64,000 nucleotides of DNA, from positions 1 to 64,000 of the forward strand of contig JACMLM010000032.1 of assembly GCA_014379595.1 (NCBI GenBank), in the 5' to 3' direction. Shown in pieces: positions 17,857 to 27,661 of this stretch (the stretch's first letter is position 1; each line of letters begins with the position of its first letter). Origin of the DNA: Anaerolineales bacterium (lineage in GTDB: Bacteria > Chloroflexota > Anaerolineae > Anaerolineales > Villigracilaceae). Made by a program: the position numbers and the translations under genes. Under the pieces are notes generated by a model. It did no database searches and was not told the origin of the DNA. It worked only from the letters and a program-made list of their open reading frames with translations.

Positions 17857-19956
17857 TTACTTCAGATCATCAGGATTGATATAACCACTATCAATTAAGA
17901 GTTTCTCGTAATTGGTCAGGTCAACACTGTATGGGGTCAACAAGTAGGAAGGAACGACTTTGACGCCATTATCATAGGTCGTGGTGTCATTGATATCAAC
18001 TGTCTCACCCTTCAAAGCCTGGTCCACCATCTTGGCAACCTGGGCAGCAAGTTCACGGGTGTCTTTGAACACAGTAAACATCTGTTCGCCGGCAATCATA
18101 GCTTTGACGGAGGCAACTTCTGCATCCTGACCGGTGATAACAGGCCAGGGCTGGTCAGCTGTGCCGTAGCCCACGCCTCTTAGTGAGGAGATGATGCCGC
18201 GGCTGAGACCATCATAAGGTGAAAGGACTGCGTCCACACGCTTGTCGGTGTAATTAGCACTCAACAAGTTATCCATGCGAGCCTGGGCAACTGTACCATC
18301 CCAACGCAATGTGCCAACTACATCCATACCCATTTGACCGGATTGAACTACTAATTTTCCGCTGTCGATATAAGGTTGCAGAACAGACATGGCGCCGTCA
18401 TAGAAGTAAAAGGCGTTGGTATCGTCTGGAGAACCACCGAACAGTTCAACGTTGAATGGACCTTCGGCATTTTCGAGGTCAAGCCCTTCAATGATCTGAG
18501 TACCTTGGATGACGCCAACACCAAAGTTGTCGAAGGTGGCGTAGTAATCCACATTCTCAGTCTTGGAGATCAAGCGGTCATAGGCAACTACAAGAACGCC
18601 TTCGTCACGTGCACGTTGAAGCACATCAGAGAGGGTGGAGCCATCGATGGCTGCGATGATGAGAACATCAGCACCTTTAGTAACCATGTTTTCGATCTGG
18701 GCAAGCTGATTGGGGATGTCATTGTCTGCAAATTGCAGATCAGTTTCATAACCAAGCGCTTCGAAGGAAGCAACCATGCTCTCGCCGTCAGAAATCCAAC
18801 GGGTGGATGTCTTGGTGGGCATAGAGATGCCTACCAGTTTAGCTTCACCAGAAGGAGCTTCGCCCTCAGGTGCAGCGGGTAGATCTTCGGCCTTGATATA
18901 ACCGCTATCAATTAAGAGTTCTTGGTAATTGGAAAGGTCAACGCTGTGAGGAGTCAAGAGATAAGAAGGAACAACTTTGACACCATTATCGTAGGTCTTG
19001 GTATCGTTGATATCAACTGTCTCGCCCTTCAAAGCCTGGTCCACCATCTTGGCGGTTTGCGCGGCAAGCTCACGAGTATCTTTGAACACTGTGTAAGTCT
19101 GTTCACCAGCTATCATTGCAATAACAGAAGCAACTTCCGCATCCTGACCGGTGATGACAGGCCAGGGCTGGTCGGCAGTGCCGTAACCAACGCCTCTTAG
19201 TGAGGAGATGATGCCGCGGCTGAGACCATCGTAAGGAGACAAAACTGCATCAACGCGTTTGTCGGTGTAATTGGCACTCAGCAAATTATCCATGCGAGCT
19301 TGGGCAACAGTGCCATCCCAGCGCAAGGTGCCGACCACGTCCATACCCATTTGACCGGATTGAACTACTAATTTTCCGCTGTCGATGTAAGGTTGCAGAA
19401 CAGACATCGCGCCATCATAGAAATAGAAAGCGTTCGTGTCGTCTGGAGAACCACCGAACAGTTCAATGTTGAAGGGGCCTTCTGCATTTTCGAGGTCAAG
19501 CCCTTCAATGATTTGAGTACCTTGAATGACGCCAACGCCGAAATTATCGAAGGTGGCGTAGTAATCCACATTCGCAGTCTTGGAGATGAGGCGGTCATAA
19601 GCAATCACGAGCACGCCGGCATCATGTGCCTTCTGCAAAACATCAGAGAGGGTGGAGCCGTCAATGGCTGCGATCACGAGAACATCAGCACCCTTGGTGA
19701 TCATGTTTTCGATCTGAGCAAGCTGATTGGGGATGTCGTTATCAGCAAACTGCAGATCAGTTTGATAGCCCAGATCTTCAAAGGACTTAACCATACTCTC
19801 GCCGTCAGAAATCCAACGGGTGGATGTCTTGGTAGGCATGGAGATTCCTACTGTTTTGGCATCTGAATCAGGTGCAGCTCCGCCACCGCATGCAGAAAGT
19901 ATAAGACTAGCCAGTATCAGAACAGCTAGAAGATTGTAAAGCAATTTCTTAGACAT
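17857..19956 (-). CDS. XylF/ChvE-type sugar-binding lipoprotein with two tandem ligand domains (699 aa)
   Basis: Receptor lipoprotein of the XylGH-type importer. The signal peptide ends in SAC (Cys 23). It then carries two complete periplasmic-binding domains, residues about 34-360 and 373-699, joined by the linker [13 protein letters not shown]. The copies are offset by exactly 339 codons. Both begin [20 protein letters not shown] and end close to LLIDSGYI. Long stretches are identical in protein (for example around [19 protein letters not shown]) while the DNA differs at scattered, mostly synonymous sites, so this is an old in-frame duplication rather than a copying artefact. Normal family length is about 340-370 aa. 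AGGAG precedes the ATG. Confidence 0.92.
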   Translation of the reverse strand: MSKKLLYNLLAVLILASLILSACGGGAAPDSDAKTVGISMPTKTSTRWISDGESMVKSFEDLGYQTDLQFADNDIPNQLAQIENMITKGADVLVIAAIDGSTLSDVLQKAHDAGVLVIAYDRLISKTANVDYYATFDNFGVGVIQGTQIIEGLDLENAEGPFNIELFGGSPDDTNAFYFYDGAMSVLQPYIDSGKLVVQSGQMGMDVVGTLRWDGTVAQARMDNLLSANYTDKRVDAVLSPYDGLSRGIISSLRGVGYGTADQPWPVITGQDAEVASVIAMIAGEQTYTVFKDTRELAAQTAKMVDQALKGETVDINDTKTYDNGVKVVPSYLLTPHSVDLSNYQELLIDSGYIKAEDLPAAPEGEAPSGEAKLVGISMPTKTSTRWISDGESMVASFEALGYETDLQFADNDIPNQLAQIENMVTKGADVLIIAAIDGSTLSDVLQRARDEGVLVVAYDRLISKTENVDYYATFDNFGVGVIQGTQIIEGLDLENAEGPFNVELFGGSPDDTNAFYFYDGAMSVLQPYIDSGKLVVQSGQMGMDVVGTLRWDGTVAQARMDNLLSANYTDKRVDAVLSPYDGLSRGIISSLRGVGYGTADQPWPVITGQDAEVASVKAMIAGEQMFTVFKDTRELAAQVAKMVDQALKGETVDINDTTTYDNGVKVVPSYLLTPYSVDLTNYEKLLIDSGYINPDDLK
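17860..19857 (-). repeat. in-gene tandem duplication with 1017-bp period
   Basis: Unit A spans 18841-19857 (with linker) and unit B 17860-18840. For example, CATTTGACCGGATTGAACTA occurs at 18331 and again at 19348. The two units differ at scattered positions, mostly third codon bases. Confidence 0.93.
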
Positions 19957-20109
19957 TTTCTTCTCCTTGGTATGTATAGATGTTAACTTGGCGTAATATT
20001 GAACAAGAGCAGCATAATCATCAAAGGGTGATAGGCCACCTTGCTTAAGAGTCGCGCCTCAGACGCCATATTGCTGATGCGCACTATGATTTTTTATTTG
20101 CCTTGAGCC

Positions 20110-20120
20110 TCACCTCCTTT
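20110..20120 (-). promoter_or_regulatory. orphan perfect Shine-Dalgarno in the xylF-like leader
   Basis: AAAGGAGGTGA on the minus strand, 153 nt upstream of the binding-protein ATG and 55 nt after the LacI-type stop codon. No start codon follows at a usable distance. It is the same 11-mer as in the leader of the other binding-protein gene (8543-8553). The rest of the 219-bp gap (19957-20175) holds no supported gene. Confidence 0.55.
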
Positions 20121-20175
20121 TAGTTTCGCTTCCATTTTCTTTAGGTATATACATTAGAAGCGGGGTGGAATATTA

Positions 20176-21219
20176 TTAAACAATTTTTGAACTTTCACGA
20201 ACAATCAGGGTTGGTTGTATAAACCTTGATTGCGCGATGATGGATTTGTTTCCCTGTCCAGCCTGGATCATCTCCACGACATTTTGAACAGCTTGTTCGC
20301 CAAGCAATTGGAGGTCTTGAGAAACTGTTGTTAATGAGGGATAAAAAAAAGCCGACTCAGGAATATTGTCGAAGCCCACCACTGTCAATTCTTCAGGAAC
20401 CCTGATTCCTCGTCGATGTGCTTCACGCAAAACGCTTAGCGCCATCTGATCGTTGCCAACAAAAATTGCATCCATATCTGGAAACGAATCAAGAAGTTGA
20501 ATAAAAGCCTGCTCTCCGCTGGAAGATGACCAATTGCCTTCAGCACAGTGTTGTTCTGAAGTATCAAAGTCTGCTGCATTTAGGGTTTCGCACCAGCCGC
20601 GCTTGCGCTCATTCGCTTCCCACCAGCCAAGCGGGCCTGAAATATGACCGATCTTTTTTCGGCCGCAATCCAACAGGTGTTGTATCGCCATCACAGCACC
20701 TTGATAGTTATCTGTTGCAATGCTCGGGATATTATGACGTGGCCGCATCGCGAGGAACAACACTGGTACAGAAATTCTATCCATGCGCTCATCGACCCAG
20801 GTGTGATTATTACCAATCTCCGGCGCCACCCATATGATCCCATCTACCTGGCGGGCAAGGAGTGAATCTATTACATCTCCAATCCTGTTTGTATCGAAAT
20901 TATCAAGTTCTTTTATCAATAACATGTAACCTAATTCATCTGCTTTATCGGCTATACCATTAAGAGTACGTGATGGTCCTATGTATTTCAGACCAAAGGT
21001 GACAACTCCCAAAGTATAGCTGCGCTGTTGAATTAAACTACGTGCCAGAGTACTTGGGTGATAACCTAATTGTTCCACTACTTTTTCCACACGCTGACGA
21101 GTTTCATCTGAAACGTAGGAAAACTTATTCATTACACGCGAAACCGTCTGTGTAGAAACTCCCGCTGTCTGCGCTACATCTTTGATGGTGATACGCTTTC
21201 TTCTTTCAGTAGGGAACAA
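20176..21219 (-). CDS. LacI-family transcriptional regulator (347 aa)
   Basis: N-terminal LacI helix-turn-helix ITIKDVAQTAGVSTQTVSRV (residues about 10-29) with hinge PSTLARSL, then a periplasmic-binding-like effector domain (GVVTFGL ... FVGNDQMALSVL ... VVGFDNIPESAFF). The start is TTG at 21217-21219, with AAGGA 7 nt upstream; the next in-frame ATG would delete the DNA-binding helix. Tandem palindromic operators lie 22 bp upstream, so autoregulation and control of the adjacent pentose-type transport operon are likely. Confidence 0.9.
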   Translation of the reverse strand: MFPTERRKRITIKDVAQTAGVSTQTVSRVMNKFSYVSDETRQRVEKVVEQLGYHPSTLARSLIQQRSYTLGVVTFGLKYIGPSRTLNGIADKADELGYMLLIKELDNFDTNRIGDVIDSLLARQVDGIIWVAPEIGNNHTWVDERMDRISVPVLFLAMRPRHNIPSIATDNYQGAVMAIQHLLDCGRKKIGHISGPLGWWEANERKRGWCETLNAADFDTSEQHCAEGNWSSSSGEQAFIQLLDSFPDMDAIFVGNDQMALSVLREAHRRGIRVPEELTVVGFDNIPESAFFYPSLTTVSQDLQLLGEQAVQNVVEMIQAGQGNKSIIAQSRFIQPTLIVRESSKIV

Positions 21220-21240
21220 AATATTATCCTTTCGGGTAAT

Positions 21241-21274
21241 GTTATCGATAACATGTTATCGATAACATGTTATC
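21241..21274. promoter_or_regulatory. tandem LacI-type operators
   Basis: The 12-bp palindrome GTTATCGATAAC occurs at 21241-21252 and 21255-21266, followed by a half site GTTATC at 21269-21274, all with a 14-bp period. The central CG and symmetrical form are typical of LacI-family operators. It lies just upstream of the regulator's own start codon. Confidence 0.85.
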
Positions 21275-21372
21275 AAATATGCTAATCAGAGTCAAGAGGA
21301 ATTTTTACTTTGTAATATTGGTTAACTCAAGTTGGTATCGTCTGTTCTTTAGTCTGCTTTTAACTTGGTTGT

Positions 21373-21441
21373 TTTAACGCAAAGCCGCCAAGGCGCTCAG
21401 ATTTAATGTTTTTCTTTGCGACTCTGCGACTTTGCGTTAAA
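21373..21441. repeat. AACGCAAAG-type dispersed inverted repeat
   Basis: The left arm TTTAACGCAAAGCCGCCAAG (from 21373) and right arm CTTTGCGACTCTGCGACTTT (21414 on, ending GCGTTAAA) form a partly complementary pair. This is the widespread non-coding repeat type built from AACGCAAAG and GCNAAG units. It fills most of the gap between the regulator and enolase and may also act as the eno terminator. Confidence 0.7.
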
Positions 21442-21464
21442 TTGCGCTCAAATTCTTAAATAAC

Positions 21465-22847
<1,383 letters not shown>

Positions 22848-22951
22848 TTATATGTGAAAGGCTGGTCAAATATGCCTTATAGGTACATCAGAAAATACCA
22901 CAGGGATTTAAGCATTAATTATTTGTAAAGAGTGATTTTTTAGCACTGCTG

Positions 22952-22957
22952 TATAAT
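22952..22957 (+). promoter_or_regulatory. candidate -10 box of the TIR gene
   Basis: TATAAT, preceded by TG, lies 35 nt upstream of the TIR start codon. No good -35 hexamer is seen at 16-18 bp spacing. The local sequence is AT-rich. Confidence 0.35.
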
Positions 22958-22992
22958 ATATCAATATTTCAAGCTGGGAGTGATCAATCAAA

Positions 22993-23628
22993 ATGCCTCG
23001 CAAAAACAAGACTCCAAATAACAATACCGCAAGCGACAAAAGCATTATTATTAATGGCGATGTGAATAATTCAAATATCATCATTGGGGATAACTCAAGT
23101 TTGAGTAAGTCTGCGTCTACAGAGCAACAGCTCGAAAAAATACCTGCCAGCCCGCTCCAAATTGTTGTAGGAAGTGAATCTACAGGGTCTAAACTCATTC
23201 CATTTCTTTGTTATGCCAAGGAGAATTCCCCAGATGTTCGTGAATTTCGTGAACGTCTAAAAGCCGAAGATTGGGTCGACCCGTGGTTTGATGAAGAGGA
23301 TATACTCCCCGGACAAATGTGGGAAGCGAGCGTTACTGAAGCCGTTTACAATTGCCATGCTGTAATTATATTTCTTTCATCTATTGCAGTCAGAACAGAA
23401 GGTTTTTTTCATAAAGAGCTAAAACTCGCCCTTGATGCTGCCGCTGAAAAACCAGATGGGACGATTTTTATCATCCCCATTCGGCTTGATGTTTGTGATG
23501 TGCCTGACCGTTTGCAGCCATATCAATACGTCGATTATTTTGGCGATAAAGAGCATAAAGAAAATGTGTACTCCAGTTTAATCACCGCTCTCAAGACCCG
23601 TGCAGAGAATTTAGGTATCAAGATATAG
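22993..23628 (+). CDS. stand-alone TIR-domain protein with N-terminal beta motif (211 aa)
   Basis: Residues 66-211 form a TIR domain: IPFLCYAKENS (strand A), WFDEEDILPGQMWEASV (BB-loop region), AVIIFLSSIAV and FFHKELKLALD. Glu142 in HKEL aligns with the NADase glutamate of SARM1 and bacterial TIRs. The N-terminus is polar and low complexity, with the motif INGDVNNSNIIIGDNSS at residues 20-36, also found in the ROCO protein (39451) and the NB-ARC protein (51551). There is no sensor domain, so it looks like an effector that is recruited or assembled through the motif. A GGGAG lies 12 nt before the ATG. Flanked by housekeeping genes. Confidence 0.85.
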   Translation: MPRKNKTPNNNTASDKSIIINGDVNNSNIIIGDNSSLSKSASTEQQLEKIPASPLQIVVGSESTGSKLIPFLCYAKENSPDVREFRERLKAEDWVDPWFDEEDILPGQMWEASVTEAVYNCHAVIIFLSSIAVRTEGFFHKELKLALDAAAEKPDGTIFIIPIRLDVCDVPDRLQPYQYVDYFGDKEHKENVYSSLITALKTRAENLGIKI

Positions 23629-23719
23629 ATATGGCGGCAAACACTCCATCGTTCTAGGAGACATATCATTCTTGAAAGGCTAACATAATTGTTAGCAAAA
23701 AAGGCTTGACTCCTCTTGC

Positions 23720-23776
23720 TTTATTTTACAGACGGAGTAAAATAAATTAAATTCAATCTTAGGAGACCTTCCTAAG
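23720..23776. promoter_or_regulatory. two inverted repeats upstream of the Flp pilin gene
   Basis: TTTATTTTAC (23720-23729) mirrors GTAAAATAAA (23737-23746), and CTTAGGA (23758-23764) mirrors TCCTAAG (23770-23776). Both lie within 85 nt of the pilin start and could be operators or 5'-UTR hairpins. A TTGACT at 23706-23711 has no well-placed -10. Confidence 0.45.
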
Positions 23777-23804
23777 AAATATAACTAGAAAGGAGATTAC
23801 CCAC

Positions 23805-23960
23805 ATGTTATTTTCACCTAAAGAAAAAGGTCAGGGTCTTGTTGAATACGCTTTAATTCTCGTTTTGGTAGCTATTGTCGTTATTGCAGCCCTCATGATC
23901 CTCGGACCAATCATCGGCGGCGTGTTCAGCAAAATCAACACCAGCCTCAGCGGCGTGTAA
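23805..23960 (+). CDS. Flp/Fap-type pilin component (51 aa)
   Basis: Short protein starting MLFSPKEKGQGLVEYALIL. The segment GQGLVEYALILVLVAIVVIA is the hallmark of type IVb Flp pilins: basic leader, G cleavage site, E at +5, tyrosine, then one hydrophobic helix. AAAGGAG lies upstream of the ATG with 9-10 nt spacing. No tad assembly genes are in this window, so the secretion machinery must be encoded elsewhere. A strong hairpin terminator follows. Confidence 0.85.
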   Translation: MLFSPKEKGQGLVEYALILVLVAIVVIAALMILGPIIGGVFSKINTSLSGV

Positions 23961-23990
23961 TCTTCGCCCATTCGTAATTAGTAGTAAATA

Positions 23991-24028
23991 TAAAATAAGA
24001 CCTCGTTGAAAAACGAGGTCTTATTTTA
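23991..24028. terminator. bidirectional terminator between pilin and pyrG
   Basis: A 17-bp perfect stem (23991-24007 with 24012-24028) closed by a GAAA tetraloop has A-rich and U-rich flanks in both directions. It lies 30 nt after the pilin stop and 13 nt after the pyrG stop, so it serves both convergent genes. Confidence 0.92.
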
Positions 24029-24041
24029 TATTGAAGAATGC

Positions 24042-25655
<1,614 letters not shown>

Positions 25656-25722
25656 TTATCTCCATGTCACACCTGCACTTGCGTGCGGTGCAAGTATTGC
25701 GAGGCGCACTTGTACTTAGCCC

Positions 25723-25784
25723 AAAGCAATCTCCCACACAGTTGGGGATTGCTTCGTCGAGAAGAGCACTCTCCTCGCAATGAC
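25723..25784. repeat. dispersed repeat AAGCAATCTCC...TCGCAATGAC, copy A
   Basis: The sequence starts with AAGCAATCTCC, folds back to GGATTGCTTCGTCG and ends CTCCTCGCAATGAC. A second copy with the same layout lies at 38519-38580. It is located between pyrG and the roadblock gene. Confidence 0.75.
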
Positions 25785-25793
25785 GATATAAAA

Positions 25794-25833
25794 ATACAAA
25801 AAAGAATGGGGAGGGCGTTTAAGCCCTCCCCAT
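25794..25833 (-). terminator. terminator of the roadblock gene
   Basis: ATGGGGAGGGC (25806-25816) pairs with GCCCTCCCCAT (25823-25833) around a 6-nt loop. On the minus strand the stem is followed by TCTTTTTTGTATTTTT. It lies about 40 nt after the stop codon. Confidence 0.88.
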
Positions 25834-25874
25834 TTGGGGTTGCGTACGTTACGGGGTGTGGATGTTTTTTTCTA

Positions 25875-26249
25875 TCATCCGACCAATTTCACTAAGTCTT
25901 CTGCGGCACGCCGCATTTCCAAAAATATCATACCGAGTTTTGCTTCCTGACGTGCCATTGCGGTGAGTACAGCCTCTTCACCGATAGCAGTCAGCACGAT
26001 CGAACCTTGATTGCCTTTGATGTAAACCTGTTCGAGACCACCGCGCCCAAGCTCCCCTGAGATGCGTTCACCAAGGCTGAGCATAGCCGCAGACATGGCC
26101 GAAACGCGATCCTCTTCCACTCCTTGCTGTAAGGCAGATGCCATAATGAGACCATCTACAGAAACAACGGCGGATGCTTCGATATCAGGGGCCGCTGCCT
26201 GCATATTACGCAAGCGCTCCACCATTTGTTCAGATCGGGATTTTGCCAT
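25875..26249 (-). CDS. roadblock/LC7-domain protein (124 aa)
   Basis: Single roadblock/LC7 (longin-like) domain of the MglB type: SAVVSVDGLIMASALQQGVEEDRVSAMSAA and GEEAVLTAMARQEAKLGMIFLEMRRAA. Such proteins are GTPase-activating or scaffold partners of small Ras-like GTPases. No MglA-type GTPase is adjacent; the only GTPase domain in the window is the Roc domain of the ROCO protein at 39451. The ATG at 26249 has AGGAG 8 nt upstream; the longer frame to 26345 lacks such a site. Confidence 0.85.
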   Translation of the reverse strand: MAKSRSEQMVERLRNMQAAAPDIEASAVVSVDGLIMASALQQGVEEDRVSAMSAAMLSLGERISGELGRGGLEQVYIKGNQGSIVLTAIGEEAVLTAMARQEAKLGMIFLEMRRAAEDLVKLVG

Positions 26250-26471
26250 AACTCGGTCTCCTAAGTAAGCGGGTCTCCCCGCCGTGGTTGTGTATTTGAA
26301 TCGCTTGAGTTTACCAGAAAAATAATTATTCGAGAATTGTTTCACGTTTTTAGTATGTAGTTGTGATGCCGTTCTTATTTCTGTGACAACTTGGGCTTCA
26401 TCACTTCTCCCTTGCAGCGATATAACGAGATTTGACCTTGCCTCTTCTTCATGTTAAACTTATCGATTGCC

Positions 26472-27050
26472 ATGTTGAAAACATCTCTTATTTTTTTGCT
26501 TTTCTATATGCAAACAGCAGATATTTCAATTACATCTCCTCAGCCTGGGGATATATTGCGTGGACAAGTAGAGATCATTGGAAATATGAATGTTCCCAAT
26601 TTTGCATCAGCTGAACTGGCTTTCTCATATACACCAGACTCTGCGTGGTTCACTATCCAAACATTTCCTCAGCCGGTGGAAAGCCCAACCATGGCAATTT
26701 GGGATACAGCTTCACTTACAGACGGAGATTACGTCTTGCATTTGCGAGTGATCCTTCAGGATGGCTCTTCTCAAGATGTTGTCATTTCTGATCTAAAGAT
26801 TCGGAATGACGAGCCTTTGCCAACGGATACTCCCCTTGCAACATTGCCTGCTCAATTTGAGAGCCCGCTTTCAACTTCGACCGTTCAATCTGTTACTGCC
26901 CTACCGACATTTCCATCGTCCACTCCGTTGCCTGCTAATCCCGCGTCTGTAACGACTTCTTCCATTTATTCCACCTTTGTGCGCGGCGGACTGACCACAT
27001 TGGTCTTGTTCCTCTTCTTTTCCTTTTTGCTTCGCCTTCGCAAAAACTGA
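26472..27050 (+). CDS. exported membrane-anchored protein with Ig-like domain (192 aa)
   Basis: Signal-like N-terminus (MLKTSLIFLLFYM), then an Ig-like/fibronectin-type region beginning ISITSPQPGDILRGQVEIIG and ending near LKIRNDEP, then a Thr/Ser/Pro-rich linker (about 115-165) and a C-terminal hydrophobic helix with a basic tail. This is a surface protein held by its C-terminus. The start is uncertain: ATG at 26472 best exposes the signal, but no clear ribosome site precedes it; 26451 is an alternative. It is 17 bp upstream of pth and probably in the same operon. Confidence 0.6.
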   Translation: MLKTSLIFLLFYMQTADISITSPQPGDILRGQVEIIGNMNVPNFASAELAFSYTPDSAWFTIQTFPQPVESPTMAIWDTASLTDGDYVLHLRVILQDGSSQDVVISDLKIRNDEPLPTDTPLATLPAQFESPLSTSTVQSVTALPTFPSSTPLPANPASVTTSSIYSTFVRGGLTTLVLFLFFSFLLRLRKN

Positions 27051-27067
27051 CCTTAGGTATTTAATAC

Positions 27068-27655
27068 ATGACATCTGATACTTCCTATCTCCTTATTGGT
27101 CTCGGTAACCCGGGCCGCGAATACAAAGACAGTCGTCACAACATTGGTTTTATGTTGGTTGACCGCCTTGCAGTACGACTTAATGCTCGTGGTATGAAAT
27201 TGCAATCCAAAGCCATTGTTACATCTGCGCTTTATGAGGAGCATAAGATCATCCTCGCCAAACCGCAGACTTATATGAATCTTTCTGGTCAGTCGGTACA
27301 AGGACTGTTAAATTTCTACAAACTCCCCATTGAGAATTTACTCGTTGCTCATGATGACTTGGACATTCCATTTGGCACAATTCGGATTCGCCCCGGTGGC
27401 GGCCCTGGCGGTCAACGCGGGATGGCTTCCACAATTGAAAAACTTGGCACAAAAGATTTTCCTCGTTTACGCCTCGGCATTGGACGTCCTCCTGGCCGCA
27501 TGGACCCAAAAGATTATGTCTTACAAGATTTCTCGAAAGATGACCAGAAATTTCTTCCTGGAGTGTTAGACCGCGCCGCCGATGCTGCACTTGAATTTGT
27601 AATCAACGGGTTGAATGCTTCGATGAATAAATTCAACGGTGGTATTGAATCGTAA
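27068..27655 (+). CDS. pth: peptidyl-tRNA hydrolase (195 aa)
   Basis: Recycles peptidyl-tRNA released from stalled ribosomes. Conserved elements: LGNPGREY, DSRHNIGF with the catalytic His, YMNLSGQS with the substrate Asn, and VAHDDLDIPFG with the catalytic Asp. Full length. Only 6 bp separate it from mfd. Confidence 0.96.
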   Translation: MTSDTSYLLIGLGNPGREYKDSRHNIGFMLVDRLAVRLNARGMKLQSKAIVTSALYEEHKIILAKPQTYMNLSGQSVQGLLNFYKLPIENLLVAHDDLDIPFGTIRIRPGGGPGGQRGMASTIEKLGTKDFPRLRLGIGRPPGRMDPKDYVLQDFSKDDQKFLPGVLDRAADAALEFVINGLNASMNKFNGGIES

Positions 27656-27661
27656 ATTAGC

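Noticed and set aside
18376-18882. Open frame opposite to the duplicated binding-protein gene (168 aa, and a twin of 157 aa at 19393-19866)
   Set aside because: These plus-strand frames mirror the two copies of the real coding repeat on the other strand and are shadows of its codon usage.
17857-19956. Duplication as an assembly error
   Set aside because: The two units differ at many scattered, mostly synonymous positions and are joined by a unique linker, so simple read collapse or repetition is unlikely; long reads would still be decisive.
19957-20175. Possible riboswitch or small peptide gene in the xylF-like leader
   Set aside because: A 28-codon frame starting ATGGCG has no ribosome site, and no known riboswitch fold was recognised; only the orphan Shine-Dalgarno is supported.
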